64,000 bases of DNA from Chloroflexota bacterium (GCA_024277135.1 JAJRVV010000102.1:1-64000), one strand, 5' to 3'; positions 53,126 to 62,623 are shown, counted from the stretch's first letter. The notes: generated by a model not told the origin, from the letters alone. Program-made: numbers and translations.

Positions 53126-53923
53126 ATGCTGCAACAAATCAAAAATCTCATTCTGGATATGGATGGCGTACTGTGGCGCGGCGAAACGCCGATGCCGGGG
53201 CTGAATCATTTTTTTGACACCCTGCGCCGGCGCGACATCAACTTTGTGCTGGCGACCAATAACGCCACCCAAACGGCCGTGCAATACACCGGAAAACTGG
53301 CCCGATTCGGCGTCACCGTCCCGCCATCCCAAATCGTCACCTCGGCCGAAGCGACAGCCGATTATCTGCGAGATGAGTATGCGCCCGGCACGGCCGTCTA
53401 CGTCGTCGGCGAACCAGGGTTGCACCAGGCCCTCCAGGCCCGTGAATTCGTAATTTGCGGCGCGCAAGAAGTGCGGGATGGGTTGGTTCCGGCGCTGGTT
53501 GTTGTTGGCTTTAACCGTCATGCCGATTACCCGCTGTTGGCTATGGCCGCTCTGGCCATCCACAAAGGCGCTCGTTTCGTCGGCACCAACCCCGATGTCA
53601 CCTTCCCTTCCGAAATCGGGCTGATGCCCGGGGCCGGTTCGCTGCTCGCCTTTTTGCAAACCGCTACTGATGTCCAGCCCACCATCGTCGGCAAGCCGGG
53701 GCCAATCATGTTCCGGCAAGCCCTCAAACGGCTCGGCGGCACAACAGCCAACACCGCCATGGTCGGCGACCGGCTCAACACCGACATCGCTGGCGCCAAA
53801 GCCGCCGGATTACGCGCCATTCTGGTGCTGTCCGGCATCACCCAACCGGAAGACATCCCGGCCAACGGCGCGGGGCCGGATTGGATTTTCGCCGACATTT
53901 CGGCGTTGGCGCAGGTACTTTAA
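53126..53923 (+). CDS. HAD-IIA (NagD-like) phosphatase
   Basis: A 265-residue enzyme. Motif I is ILDMDGVLWRG (D11 nucleophile, D13), motif II FVLATNNAT (about 41-48), motif III lysine in IVGKPGPIMF, and motif IV VGDRLNTDIAGAKAAG. The large C2 cap lies between motifs II and III. NagD-like enzymes act on phosphoglycolate, nucleotides or sugar phosphates and serve metabolite clean-up; the specific substrate is unknown. The gene is divergent from the DPM1-like gene and followed by rlmN in the same direction. Confidence 0.9.
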   Translation: MLQQIKNLILDMDGVLWRGETPMPGLNHFFDTLRRRDINFVLATNNATQTAVQYTGKLARFGVTVPPSQIVTSAEATADYLRDEYAPGTAVYVVGEPGLHQALQAREFVICGAQEVRDGLVPALVVVGFNRHADYPLLAMAALAIHKGARFVGTNPDVTFPSEIGLMPGAGSLLAFLQTATDVQPTIVGKPGPIMFRQALKRLGGTTANTAMVGDRLNTDIAGAKAAGLRAILVLSGITQPEDIPANGAGPDWIFADISALAQVL

Positions 53924-53929
53924 TGAATA

Positions 53930-53995
53930 TCCGCCGATTTCGCGGATGGCGCAGATTTTTTTAATCGGTGAAATCAGCGTAATCAGCGGATTGTT
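53930..53995. repeat. Short imperfect inverted repeat between the HAD gene and rlmN
   Basis: The 86-nt gap is almost filled by a sequence with related ends (ATCCGCCGATTTCGCGGAT and AATCAGCGTAATCAGCGGATT) and a T-run in between. I recall similar ATCAGCG-rich intergenic elements from other genomes. It may be an end-of-gene structure for the HAD transcript. Confidence 0.4.
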
Positions 53996-54009
53996 TTTGT
54001 AGGAGTTGG

Positions 54010-55065
54010 ATGAACAGCGTTTACGATCTCGATTTTGCCGCATTGACCGGCTTGCTAACCGGCCTGGGCCAGCCCAAATTCCGCGCCCGGCAGGTGTGGG
54101 AATGGTTGTACCAGCAAGCTGCCCCCGATTTTGCCCACATGAGTAATTTGCCCAAGGATTTGCGCGAAACGCTGGCGGCCAAGCTCCCGTTTCCGCAAAT
54201 GACGACGGCCGCGGATCAGCTTTCCCGCGATGGGCAGACGAAGAAGGTGTTGTGGCGGTTGGGAGACGGCCGTTTCATCGAAACCGTCCTCATGCGCTAC
54301 CACAAACGGCGCACCCTGTGCATCAGCTCCCAGGCGGGATGCGCCATGGGCTGCGTTTTCTGCGCCACCGGGCAGATGGGCTTTTTGCGCCATCTCACCG
54401 TCGGCGAAATCGTGGCCCAAGTCCTGCATTTTGCCCGCGAACTGGCGGCCGAGGGAGAACGAGTGACCAACGTCGTCCTCATGGGCATGGGGGAGCCGCT
54501 GCACAATTATGAGAACACATTGACGGCCGTTGATCGCCTGATTGATGGCGATGGCTTCAACATCGGCGCCCGCAAAATCACCCTCTCCACCGTCGGCCTG
54601 GTTCCCGCCATCCGCCGCTACGCCGACGAAAAACGGCAAACGCCGCTGGCCGTCTCCCTCCACGCCGCCACCGACGCCGAGCGGAACCGGCTCATCCCCA
54701 CCGCCCGCAAGTGGCCCCTGGCCGAGTTAATGGCCGCCTGCCGTTATTACATCGCCCAAACCGGGCGGCGGCTGACTTTCGAATGGGCGTTGATCAACGG
54801 CGAAAATGACACCACCGAACAGGCGCAGGCGTTGGGACGGCTGATACAGGGGATGATGTGCCACGTCAACCTCATCCCCCTCAACCCCACCCAAGGGTAC
54901 GGCGGCGTCCCCTCCTCCCGCGAGCGCGCGGCCCAATTCCAGGAAACGCTGGCCCAATACGGCGTCACCAGCACCATCCGCCTGCGCCGGGGTATAGACA
55001 TTCAAGCGGGCTGCGGCCAGCTCCGCCAACGTTTTGAAGATGAGGGATTGGGAACTGGGACATAG
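54010..55065 (+). CDS. rlmN: 23S rRNA (adenine-2503-C2) methyltransferase RlmN
   Basis: A 351-residue radical-SAM enzyme. The CxxxCxxC cluster motif is C111, C115, C118 (SQAGCAMGCVFCATGQMGF). The SAM-binding GEPLHNY follows (MGMGEPLHNYEN), and the C-terminal methyl-carrying cysteine is in IQAGCGQL near residue 338. These are the determinants of RlmN, which methylates A2503 of 23S rRNA and A37 of some tRNAs. An AGGAG ribosome binding site stands 6 nt before the ATG. The gene is convergent with the LysM-M23 gene, with only one base between the stops. Confidence 0.95.
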   Translation: MNSVYDLDFAALTGLLTGLGQPKFRARQVWEWLYQQAAPDFAHMSNLPKDLRETLAAKLPFPQMTTAADQLSRDGQTKKVLWRLGDGRFIETVLMRYHKRRTLCISSQAGCAMGCVFCATGQMGFLRHLTVGEIVAQVLHFARELAAEGERVTNVVLMGMGEPLHNYENTLTAVDRLIDGDGFNIGARKITLSTVGLVPAIRRYADEKRQTPLAVSLHAATDAERNRLIPTARKWPLAELMAACRYYIAQTGRRLTFEWALINGENDTTEQAQALGRLIQGMMCHVNLIPLNPTQGYGGVPSSRERAAQFQETLAQYGVTSTIRLRRGIDIQAGCGQLRQRFEDEGLGTGT

Positions 55066-55066
55066 T

Positions 55067-56110
55067 CTAACAACCAATATACCAACACGGGTTCAACCGG
55101 TCGTTCTGCCGCCGGATCTCAAAGTGGATGTGCGGCCCGGAGGAGTTGCCGGTGCTGCCCGTGCCCGCAATAACATCCCCCTGGTAAACAATCTGCCCCG
55201 GCCGCACATAAATCTGGCTCAGATGGGCGTAGAAGGTCTCGTCCCCATTGCCGTGATTGACGACAACTAAATAGCCGTAACCATAGGTGTTCCAACCGGC
55301 AAAGGTCACAGTGCCGGTATCGGAAGCGTAAACTGCGGATCCCAGCGGCAAAGCCACATCAATTGCCGGATGACCGTACCAATAGTATTGGGTGAAAATG
55401 CGGGACACCACCGGGAAGATGTACGTTCCCGTGCCCACAACCACCGGCGATACGCCGCCGCCGATGCCGGAGGTTCCCCGATTCACCGAGGTCAAATCCG
55501 GCGGCGTCCACACGAACAATTGACGCACGCCGCCGGGCACGATGATTTGGGTGTCGGGGTAGAGCCGGTACGGGAATTCCAAATTGTTCGGCTCATAAGC
55601 GATGATGTCATCCACAGACGCGCCATACAAGGCAGCTACGCTCTCCACCGTATCGCCGGGGCGTACGTCGTGCAGCACGCCATCAACCGGCAGGATGACT
55701 ATTTCGGTGTCCGTCTGCAGCAAGCTGGATTCTTCGCTCAAGCGCGGGTTGCCGCCCAGGATGGTTTCGGGGGCGATGCCAAAGGCTTCGGCAATGCCGG
55801 TGGGCGTATCGCCTCGCTGAACCAGGTATGTCTGGTATGAAATGTTGGGCTGTTCCCCCTGGAATGTGTGGGGGATGGGGGCCGGGGCCAGGCTGTTGTC
55901 GCTCAAAATGGAGATTTCGACGGGTTGGGGGATGGATTCGTCTGTGGCATTGGGGAGAGCGGGGGGTACGGCCGTCTCCACACGCACCACATCCTCATCC
56001 CCACCCCTGGCCTGACTGACGCGCCAACCGAATAGGAGGACGGCCGTGACCAGCAAAAACAACAGATGCCCCCCATAGCGATAGAAAAAACCCTTGTTAC
56101 CATTTAACAT
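55067..56110 (-). CDS. LysM-M23 peptidase, copy 1
   Basis: A 347-residue membrane-anchored or secreted protein. TM or signal-anchor is at about 14-30 (LLFLLVTAVLLFGW). Two LysM domains follow (about 90-140 YLVQRGDTPTGIAEAFGI, about 155-205 VRPGDTVESVAALYG). The M23 domain (about 235-347) has HPAIDVALP (metal H and D) and GPHIHFE (HxH). It should bind peptidoglycan and cleave or regulate cleavage of the peptide cross-links. It is a close paralogue of the gene just upstream; the domain order and linker sequence are shared. The protein ends with a Cys pair (NPCWYIGC). Confidence 0.9.
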   Translation of the reverse strand: MLNGNKGFFYRYGGHLLFLLVTAVLLFGWRVSQARGGDEDVVRVETAVPPALPNATDESIPQPVEISILSDNSLAPAPIPHTFQGEQPNISYQTYLVQRGDTPTGIAEAFGIAPETILGGNPRLSEESSLLQTDTEIVILPVDGVLHDVRPGDTVESVAALYGASVDDIIAYEPNNLEFPYRLYPDTQIIVPGGVRQLFVWTPPDLTSVNRGTSGIGGGVSPVVVGTGTYIFPVVSRIFTQYYWYGHPAIDVALPLGSAVYASDTGTVTFAGWNTYGYGYLVVVNHGNGDETFYAHLSQIYVRPGQIVYQGDVIAGTGSTGNSSGPHIHFEIRRQNDRLNPCWYIGC

Positions 56111-56123
56111 GACAAATGCTCAT

Positions 56124-56160
56124 ATCTTCCTGGAAACTGCCGCGCAGTTTCCGGAAAGAT
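56124..56160. repeat. Hairpin between the two LysM-M23 genes
   Basis: GGAAACTG (56132-56139) pairs with CAGTTTCC (56145-56152) around CCGCG, and the stem extends with ATCTTCC/GGAAAGAT on the outside. It fills the 79-nt gap between the paralogues. No T-run follows on the minus strand, so it may be a processing or stability element rather than a terminator. Confidence 0.7.
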
Positions 56161-56189
56161 GAAATCGCTGACTTATTTTTAGATGATTC

Positions 56190-57305
56190 TTAATTGGCTG
56201 TGTAGGTGCAATCTTGCGTTGGCCCAGAGAGATAAAGCAGCGGATCGTAGCGAATATCGTTCAAACGGACTTCCAGGTGGAGATGCGGGCCGCTGGATCG
56301 GCCGCTGTTGCCGCTGGCAGCGATCACCGCCCCCTTCTCCACCACCTGTCCCGGAAACACGTCAATCCGGCCCAAATGAGCATACAACGTTTCAAACCCA
56401 TTGCCATGATTGACGACAACCAGATAACCATAATCAAAATACGTGCCGGCCGCCCAACTGGCGTAGGTCACAGTGCCCCGGTCAGCGGCAACGACAGGCG
56501 TTCCCTCCGGCACGGCCATATCCAGCGCCGGGTGTCCATACCAGGCATACTGCGTAATGCACCGGCTCGTCATCGGCCAGATAAAAGAGCCAGTCCCCTG
56601 CACCGTAAATGTTGATGGGCCAGAACCGCCGCCGTTGCTGCCGCTCCCCGCCACTGTCTTGGGCGCCGTCCAATAAAACAGGCCGATTTCCGCGCCCGGC
56701 ACCATCAACTGGGTGTCAGGTTGCAGCCGGTAGGGAAATTCCAGATTGTTGGAGGCAAAGGCGATGATCGCCTCAGCCGGCACTTCATAATCAGCCGCGA
56801 TACTTTCCACCGTTTCCCCGGGTTTGACAGTATGCAACGCTCCATCTGAGGGCAAGATGGTGATTTCAGTGCCGGATTGGAGTTGATTCGATTCCTGGCT
56901 CATCCAGGGATTGCCGCCCAGCAGCGTCGCCGCCGAAATGCCAAATTGGTCGGCGATCTTGTTGGGAGTATCCCCCCTTTCAACGATGTAGGTCTCAAAT
57001 TGGTGGGATGGAGGCTGCGCCTGAAACGTGTGGGGGTTGGGCAAGGGGGACAGGCTGTTGTCGCTGACAACGGGTAAGGCGGAAATGGGTTGGGGTTGTG
57101 CGGCAGAACCGCTGACAACGGGGGGCGGCAAGGTGGTAGCGGGGCTGAGGATAGGAGAAACGGCCGTCTCTCCCCCCACCCCGATGTCCACCGCAGCCGC
57201 CTCTTCTGTCAGGCTCACGCGCCCAATCAAGATTAAAACCAGAGCCACGACTGCCAACATCAAATGCGCGCCAAACCGTTGCCCAAAACTCGAAATCATC
57301 TCCAT
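56190..57305 (-). CDS. LysM-M23 peptidase, copy 2
   Basis: A 371-residue protein when started at the ATG at 57305 (MEMISSFGQRFGAH), which has AGAGGA before it; a longer frame runs back through a terminator and is unlikely. A membrane anchor is at about 13-31, LysM domains are near 120-170 (YIVERGDTPNKIADQFGI) and 185-235 (VKPGETVESIAADYE), and the M23 domain has HPALDMAVPEGTPVVAADRG and GPHLHLEVRL. The metal and catalytic residues are complete. The tandem arrangement with copy 1 indicates gene duplication; the N-terminal Pro/Ala-rich linker has diverged most. Function is peptidoglycan remodelling, perhaps for cell separation in filaments. Confidence 0.9.
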   Translation of the reverse strand: MEMISSFGQRFGAHLMLAVVALVLILIGRVSLTEEAAAVDIGVGGETAVSPILSPATTLPPPVVSGSAAQPQPISALPVVSDNSLSPLPNPHTFQAQPPSHQFETYIVERGDTPNKIADQFGISAATLLGGNPWMSQESNQLQSGTEITILPSDGALHTVKPGETVESIAADYEVPAEAIIAFASNNLEFPYRLQPDTQLMVPGAEIGLFYWTAPKTVAGSGSNGGGSGPSTFTVQGTGSFIWPMTSRCITQYAWYGHPALDMAVPEGTPVVAADRGTVTYASWAAGTYFDYGYLVVVNHGNGFETLYAHLGRIDVFPGQVVEKGAVIAASGNSGRSSGPHLHLEVRLNDIRYDPLLYLSGPTQDCTYTAN

Positions 57306-57352
57306 AATCCTCTTGCCAATGCCGCGAAATGCTACCACAAACCCCTTGAATA

Positions 57353-57381
57353 ACAAAAGCGGATCAGCCGTGCTGACCCGC
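57353..57381 (-). terminator. Rho-independent terminator after rho
   Basis: GCGGATCAGC (57359-57368) and GCTGACCCGC (57372-57381) pair with one mismatch around a 3-nt loop; on the minus strand TTTTGTTA follows. Together with the hairpin at 57403-57436 it separates rho from the LysM-M23 genes. Confidence 0.75.
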
Positions 57382-57402
57382 CTCTTTAACAACTACTTGG
57401 CG

Positions 57403-57436
57403 AGACCTGCCAGGTTTCTGTAAACCTGGCAGGTCT
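57403..57436. repeat. AGACCTGC-family hairpin after rho
   Basis: AGACCTGCCAGGTTT (57403-57417) pairs perfectly with 57422-57436 around CTGT. It begins 6 nt after the rho stop codon on the minus strand, so it is in the 3' end of the rho transcript. Confidence 0.8.
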
Positions 57437-57442
57437 GGATAG

Positions 57443-58723
57443 CTACATCATATCTTTGGTAAGCATCTCCAAGAATTCGTAATTAGTCTTCGTGTTGCGC
57501 ATCCGCTGCATGACGGCCGCCGTGGCGCTGCCGATGTCGTAGCCGGGGGTATCCATCAGGTGGGCCAACATGCGGCGCATGGTATACACGCGGGCTAATT
57601 CATCGCCAGACAACAGCAAATCTTCGCGGCGGGTGCTTGATTTTTCGATGTCGTAAGCCGGGAAAATACGCCGCTCTTGCAGGCGGCGGCTCAGCACCAG
57701 TTCCATGTTGCCGGTACCCTTAAACTCTTCGTAAATCACGTCATCCATACGGCTGCCAGTATCCACCAGACAAGTGCCGATGATGGTAAGGCTGCCCCCT
57801 TCTTCCAAGTTGCGAGCCGCGCCAAAGAAACGTTTAGGCGGGTACAGCGCCGTTGGGTCAAGACCGCCAGACAAGGTACGGCCGCTCGGCTGCACCACCA
57901 GGTTATAAGCGCGGGCCAACCGGGTGATAGAATCCAGCAGCACCACCACATCCTGGCCGCTTTCCACCAGACGCTTGGCGCGATTGAGCGCCATTTCCGC
58001 TACCCGGCAGTGCTGGCGCACCGGCTCGTCAAACGTCGAGGCGACTACCTCGGCCGGGGTGGAGCGTTCTATATCGGTCACTTCCTCCGGTCGTTCCCCA
58101 ATCAAGACAAACATCAAGTGGATTTCGGGATAATTGGTAGCCACGCCATTGGCGATATCTTTGAGTACGGTGGTTTTACCCGCTTTGGGGGGCGACACGA
58201 TTAAACCACGCTGCCCTCGACCAATGGGCGCTACCAAATCCAGCATTCGGGTGGAAATGATGTTAGGCAATGTTTCCAGCTTTAGTTTTCTATCAGGGAA
58301 AATGGGGGTGAGGTCTTCGTGACGCGGTCGTTTTTTGGCTAATTCCGGGGGGCCGCCGTTCACCGCTTCTACGCGCAGGAGGCTGAAATATTTTTCATTT
58401 TCCTTAGGACGCCGCACCTGCCCCATTACCACGTCGCCGGTGCGGAGGCCCATGCGCCGGATTTGGGAATTGGATACATAAATATCGTCATTGCCCGGCA
58501 AGAAATTTTTAGAACGTAAGAAGCCCATCGGCTGCTTGTCATCATCCACCACCTCAAGAAAACCGCCGCTGAAATCATGGCCGCGGGCTTGGGCATCGGC
58601 TTTCATAATGTGGAACACAAGGTCGTGTTTTTTCATCGCGCTGAACCCGGTTATTTCTTTCTCGCGGGCCAAATCACGCAATTCGCCTATTTTTTTTGAT
58701 TCAAGTTCTACTATGTCCATCAT
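57443..58723 (-). CDS. rho: Transcription termination factor Rho
   Basis: A 426-residue protein when started at the ATG at 58723, which has GGAG before it; an upstream extension to 58759 is unlikely. It begins [19 protein letters not shown] (Rho_N), then the cold-shock-like RNA-binding domain ([20 protein letters not shown]), then the ATPase with Walker [10 protein letters not shown], Walker [18 protein letters not shown], and the Q-loop and R-loop GERPEEVTD and SGGLDP. The C-terminus NYEFLEML matches normal Rho. It is of usual length without the long N-terminal insertion seen in Actinobacteria. The 5' leader contains two stem-loops. Confidence 0.96.
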   Translation of the reverse strand: MMDIVELESKKIGELRDLAREKEITGFSAMKKHDLVFHIMKADAQARGHDFSGGFLEVVDDDKQPMGFLRSKNFLPGNDDIYVSNSQIRRMGLRTGDVVMGQVRRPKENEKYFSLLRVEAVNGGPPELAKKRPRHEDLTPIFPDRKLKLETLPNIISTRMLDLVAPIGRGQRGLIVSPPKAGKTTVLKDIANGVATNYPEIHLMFVLIGERPEEVTDIERSTPAEVVASTFDEPVRQHCRVAEMALNRAKRLVESGQDVVVLLDSITRLARAYNLVVQPSGRTLSGGLDPTALYPPKRFFGAARNLEEGGSLTIIGTCLVDTGSRMDDVIYEEFKGTGNMELVLSRRLQERRIFPAYDIEKSSTRREDLLLSGDELARVYTMRRMLAHLMDTPGYDIGSATAAVMQRMRNTKTNYEFLEMLTKDMM

Positions 58724-59362
58724 AATACTCCGAAAGTTTGTTTTTTTTGTGATGGTCAAGAATTACTTGTAGCCGCGAAATCCCTTTCGCGTCAGACAGC
58801 GCGGTATGGGAAACCGCGACTAACCTTTGACCAGTACAAAAGATTGTTCTGTTTGCCTGCAGTTGAATTTTGCTCTTAATCATGCAGGAATTTGTTGTGG
58901 ACTGGGATGGAGACGGCCGTCGCCATGTGGGCGTCCCTATTGTTTTTCAATCCGGAAAATTCAGGCTGGGTAAGCACACTGGTAAATTTGAATACGGTGC
59001 GCCAAAAGCAAGATGCAAACACACCGTTGCGGAATTTCAAATATGGATAACTTCGGTTTCAATTAAAGGATTTATGATCGTTAAACGACTTTGCTCGTCC
59101 GACTCTGCTCGTCCACCCGCTGCCAACGAATCGTTTGATTGTCAGTTTTTCATGGGGAGTTTTCCGAATTATTGATAACTTACTATTTTAATCGTTATTA
59201 AAACCATTTGGAGAGAATTTAATTTGGGATTTGAATGGTGGGCAGGAAAAGTATAACACGCTGCCAGAGGCAAGTCAATTTCTATGAAGGCAGGATTAAA
59301 GTGAAGGTCTTGCCAGATGATTCTCCTCCTGACAAGACCCAACTGCTTTGCCTACGGCCGTT
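58724..59362. other. 639-nt gap between fbp and rho, with structured rho leader
   Basis: No convincing gene is visible. Near rho there are two small stem-loops: CGCGAAA/TTTCGCG (58774-58791) and CGCGGT/ACCGCG (58800-58818), which would lie in the rho leader on the minus strand. One ACGGCCGT octamer is at about 58913. A plus-strand frame 58870-59175 has no good ribosome binding site or recognisable sequence. The part from 59160 to 59240 is AT-rich. Confidence 0.5.
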
Positions 59363-60367
59363 TCACGCCGCCACCATCTCTTCCTCTTGCAATAGCTGTT
59401 CAGCCCGTCGCACCAAATCCGTATTGCCAATGTACAAAGGCACTCGTTGATGCAGTTCAGTGGGGTCAATATCAAGAATGGGCGTACAGCCATCTGAGGC
59501 ATACCCGCCCGCCCGATCAATCAAAAACGCTAACGGGCCGGCTTCATACAGCAACCGTAATTTGCCTCGCGGCTTATTCGCTTCCGTCGGATAGAAAAAC
59601 ACGCCGCCCCGCAGCAAATTCCGATGGAAATCTGCCACCAGAGAGCCGATATACCGCGCCGACAACGGGGGAGAATCTGGCTCACCTCCTTGCAACCAGC
59701 GCATGTATCGTTGGTTGGCCGGCGACCATCGCTGGTAATAAGCGCTGTTCACGCTGAAATAAGTCGGTTTTTCAGGAAGTATCATATGCGGGTGCGACAA
59801 TAAAAATTCGCCCAACTCAATGTCCAGCGTAAAGCCGTGTACGCCATCCCCGGTGCTGTACACCAGCATCGTGCTGGCGCCAAACAAGACATACCCGGCT
59901 GCCACCAGATCGCGGGCCGGTTGCAGCACGTCCTCCAAACGACCCCGATTCGCCTTATCTATACACCGATAAACGCCAAAAATTGTGCCAATACTGACGT
60001 TGACATCAATATTTGACGAGCCATCCAGCGGGTCATACACCAGGACATAGGAGCCTTTTTCAAACTGCTCTGGAATTTCGATAATGTCTTCGCGCTCTTC
60101 AGAGGCCATGACACAAAGTCGGCCCGTGTGATCACAAACCCGGCGAATCAAATCATCGGCGAATACATCCAGCTTTTGCTGATGCTCACCTTGCACATTG
60201 ACATTGCCGGCCCGGCCCAAAATATCGCTCAAACCGGCCCGGTTTGTTTTAGTAGCAATAATTTTGGCTGCCAGGGCGATGTCATACAATAAATTGGTAA
60301 AGGTTCCGCGAGCGTGGGCAGGCTGGTTTTCTAAAATAAATCGTTCAATTGTAACGATCTTAGACAT
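59363..60367 (-). CDS. fbp: Fructose-1,6-bisphosphatase class I
   Basis: A 334-residue enzyme when started at the ATG at 60367 with GGAGG 9 nt before it. The metal-binding and active-site segments are intact: VMASEERED (E90, E91), [20 protein letters not shown] (112-121 core) and the C-terminal [20 protein letters not shown]. It hydrolyses fructose-1,6-bisphosphate in gluconeogenesis or the Calvin cycle. Regions for AMP regulation in the N-terminus cannot be judged by eye. It lies between cdsA and rho in the same direction, with an 88-nt gap from the cdsA stop. Confidence 0.95.
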   Translation of the reverse strand: MSKIVTIERFILENQPAHARGTFTNLLYDIALAAKIIATKTNRAGLSDILGRAGNVNVQGEHQQKLDVFADDLIRRVCDHTGRLCVMASEEREDIIEIPEQFEKGSYVLVYDPLDGSSNIDVNVSIGTIFGVYRCIDKANRGRLEDVLQPARDLVAAGYVLFGASTMLVYSTGDGVHGFTLDIELGEFLLSHPHMILPEKPTYFSVNSAYYQRWSPANQRYMRWLQGGEPDSPPLSARYIGSLVADFHRNLLRGGVFFYPTEANKPRGKLRLLYEAGPLAFLIDRAGGYASDGCTPILDIDPTELHQRVPLYIGNTDLVRRAEQLLQEEEMVAA

Positions 60368-60455
60368 GACTTGTGCCTCCGTAGAAAAATAGTGGGAACT
60401 GCTTTTAGGAACATAACTTTTGTGAGAGTCAACCGGTGGGAAACGGTTTGACGTC

Positions 60456-61271
60456 TCAACGATTAACAAACAAAACCAGATAATAAGCCATTGTAACAGA
60501 CCACATCAAGGAATCAATGCGATCCAACGCGCCGCCGTGACCCGGAAACAAAACGCCGGAGTCTTTGACACCCGCTTCCCTTTTGAGCAAGGAAACGGCC
60601 AAATCACCCAGCGGACCGATGATGGTGATCAATAAGCCCATAACAAGAGCCGGCCACAAAGGCAGACTTAACCAGGAAGCCAGGATGACGCCGATGCTGA
60701 CGCCAAAGGCGATGCCGCCAATATACCCTTCGACGGTTTTGTTGGGGCTTAACCGGGGCGCGAGATGGTGACGGCCGAACACCTTATTGGTCAGGAATTT
60801 GCCCACCACATACGCCGCCGAATCGGACATCCAGGTGGTGACCATGGCCAGCATCGTCCACTGCCAGGCCATGTCTGCCAGCCCGCGAATGCGGAAGAAA
60901 TGGCTGGACAGCCACCCCAGCAGCACCACAGCTCCCATCATCGCCAGCCAATCGGCCGGAACGGTTTTGCTGAGCCGCCGCTCGTATAACCACAAGGCGT
61001 AAGCCATCACCGCCAACAAACTGCCCACCATAACCGGAGCCAGTAGATTATATTGGGGCCATTGTCCCTCAATCAGGAACAACAAGATAATAGGCAGCAA
61101 CAGCCGGGCAGGCATTTGCCAACCGATTTTTTGGATCATGTGGGCATATTCGTGGACGCCAAGAAGGATGACGGCCGTAAGCGGCAAAAAATAAAACCAG
61201 CCCCCCAGGTAGATCAAATAGAGCGCCAGCGGTCCGACAGTGAATGTGATGAGAGCGCGTTGAACAAACAT
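60456..61271 (-). CDS. cdsA: Phosphatidate cytidylyltransferase
   Basis: A 271-residue inner-membrane protein with about seven TM segments. The CDS signature is at the end: [12 protein letters not shown] (175-186) and [20 protein letters not shown] (236-255), with the conserved DRxDS. It makes CDP-diacylglycerol from phosphatidic acid and CTP. It follows uppS by 15 nt in the common frr-uppS-cdsA order, which supports the call. Confidence 0.93.
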   Translation of the reverse strand: MFVQRALITFTVGPLALYLIYLGGWFYFLPLTAVILLGVHEYAHMIQKIGWQMPARLLLPIILLFLIEGQWPQYNLLAPVMVGSLLAVMAYALWLYERRLSKTVPADWLAMMGAVVLLGWLSSHFFRIRGLADMAWQWTMLAMVTTWMSDSAAYVVGKFLTNKVFGRHHLAPRLSPNKTVEGYIGGIAFGVSIGVILASWLSLPLWPALVMGLLITIIGPLGDLAVSLLKREAGVKDSGVLFPGHGGALDRIDSLMWSVTMAYYLVLFVNR

Positions 61272-61286
61272 GCAAATCGTTTATAT

Positions 61287-62027
61287 CTATTGGGATTCTT
61301 CGGGAACCAGACCAAACCGGCGTTCCCGCTGATTGAAAGCGACAATCGCTTCAAACAATTCTTCCCGGCCAAAATCAGGCCACAAGGCTGGCGTGGGATA
61401 ATATTCGGAATAAGCGGCCTGCCAGATGAGGAAATTGCTGATGCGCAGTTCGCCGCTGGTACGTATCACAATATCGGGGTCTGGCAAATCTCGGGTAAAT
61501 AAATAGTAACTAAAAAGCGCTTCGGTCAAATCGTCTGGCGAGATATTGTCAGCCAACATTTGGCGAACAGCGTGCAAAATTTCTGCCCGCCCGCCATAAT
61601 TGAAGGCCACATTCAATATGAGTTTTTTGTTATCTTTGGTAAGTTGCAGCGCGCGCCGCACCTTTTCTTGTAAATTGGGCGCTATGCCGGTTAGGTCGCC
61701 CAGGTGATGCAGGCAAACGCCTTGTTGATGCAGATCGTCTAATTCCTGGTCAAGTACACGAGCGAAAATCCGCATAAGTCCCCGAATTTCAGCTTCGGGC
61801 CGGCCCCAGTTCTCGGTGGAGAAAGCGTAAATGGTGAGGATGTCCACGCCAAATTCGACACAGGCGTTGATGATACGGCGCAGGTTTTCAGCGCCGGCCC
61901 GATGTCCGGCAACTCGTGGCAAGCCTCTTTTTCGCGCCCAACGGCCGTTGCCATCCATGATGATAGCCACGTGCCGGGGGATAGTATAGGTAGATAGATC
62001 GAGAGACTTTTGCTGCCGCAGCGCCAT
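61287..62027 (-). CDS. uppS: Isoprenyl transferase (undecaprenyl diphosphate synthase type)
   Basis: A 246-residue cis-prenyltransferase. The catalytic P-loop region is IIMDGNGRWARKRGLPRVAG with D25; FSTENWGRP, IRTSGELRISNFLIWQ and YSEYY are the other family motifs. It makes the polyprenyl carrier used in cell-wall and glycan synthesis, so it supplies the lipid that the DPM1-like and GT39 proteins use. The start is 1 nt after the frr stop, so the two are coupled. Confidence 0.95.
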   Translation of the reverse strand: MALRQQKSLDLSTYTIPRHVAIIMDGNGRWARKRGLPRVAGHRAGAENLRRIINACVEFGVDILTIYAFSTENWGRPEAEIRGLMRIFARVLDQELDDLHQQGVCLHHLGDLTGIAPNLQEKVRRALQLTKDNKKLILNVAFNYGGRAEILHAVRQMLADNISPDDLTEALFSYYLFTRDLPDPDIVIRTSGELRISNFLIWQAAYSEYYPTPALWPDFGREELFEAIVAFNQRERRFGLVPEESQ

Positions 62028-62028
62028 A

Positions 62029-62586
62029 TCAAACTTCCATGATTTCGGCAGCTTTCTTTTCGCCGATTTCGTCGATTTGTTTGATAAATTTATCAGTCAA
62101 TTCTTGCAGGTCTTCTTGCCCCCGGTAAAAATCATCCTCCGCGATCATCTTTTCCTTGTTGAAATCGCGCAAATCAGTGAGGGCGTCCCGGCGCACATTA
62201 CGCACCGCCACTTTCCCCTCTTCGATCCGACGATTGACCAGCTTGTTGAGTTCACGGCGGCGCTCCTCGGTCAGGCGGGGGATGTTTAGGCGAATGATTT
62301 TACCGTCGTTGTTGGGGTTCAAGCTCAAATCTGATTTGAGGATGGCGCGTTCGATGGCGCTGATGGCGTTGGCGTCATACGGCCGTATCGCCAACTGCTG
62401 CGGCTCCGGCACACTGATCACCGCCATCTGGTTCAACGGCATCGCCACCCCATACATTTCCACTTCCAATTTTTCCACCAATTGGGGCGCGGCCCGCCCG
62501 GTGCGAAACGTAGCCAAATCAGACTCAAGCGATGAAATGGCCCCTTTCATCCGGCTATCTGCATCTTGCAAGACTTCACGTATCAT
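62029..62586 (-). CDS. frr: Ribosome recycling factor
   Basis: A 185-residue protein when started at the ATG at 62586, with GGAGG 5 nt before it; this is the standard family length. Sequence from MIREVLQDADSRMKGAISSL to ADDFYRGQEDLQ-type C-terminus (DDFYRGQEDLQELTDKFIKQ) shows RRF throughout, including NIPRLTEERRRELNKLV. It splits post-termination ribosomes with EF-G. It is preceded by pyrH, with a 128-nt gap that holds two heptanucleotide repeats. Confidence 0.95.
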   Translation of the reverse strand: MIREVLQDADSRMKGAISSLESDLATFRTGRAAPQLVEKLEVEMYGVAMPLNQMAVISVPEPQQLAIRPYDANAISAIERAILKSDLSLNPNNDGKIIRLNIPRLTEERRRELNKLVNRRIEEGKVAVRNVRRDALTDLRDFNKEKMIAEDDFYRGQEDLQELTDKFIKQIDEIGEKKAAEIMEV

Positions 62587-62623
62587 CGGAACCTCCACAA
62601 AAACTGAAGTTGAGAGCTAGTAC

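Noticed and set aside
58870..59175. Plus-strand frame of 101 codons in the fbp-rho gap
   Set aside because: No ribosome binding site, no recognisable family and mixed composition; kept only as part of the unexplained gap.
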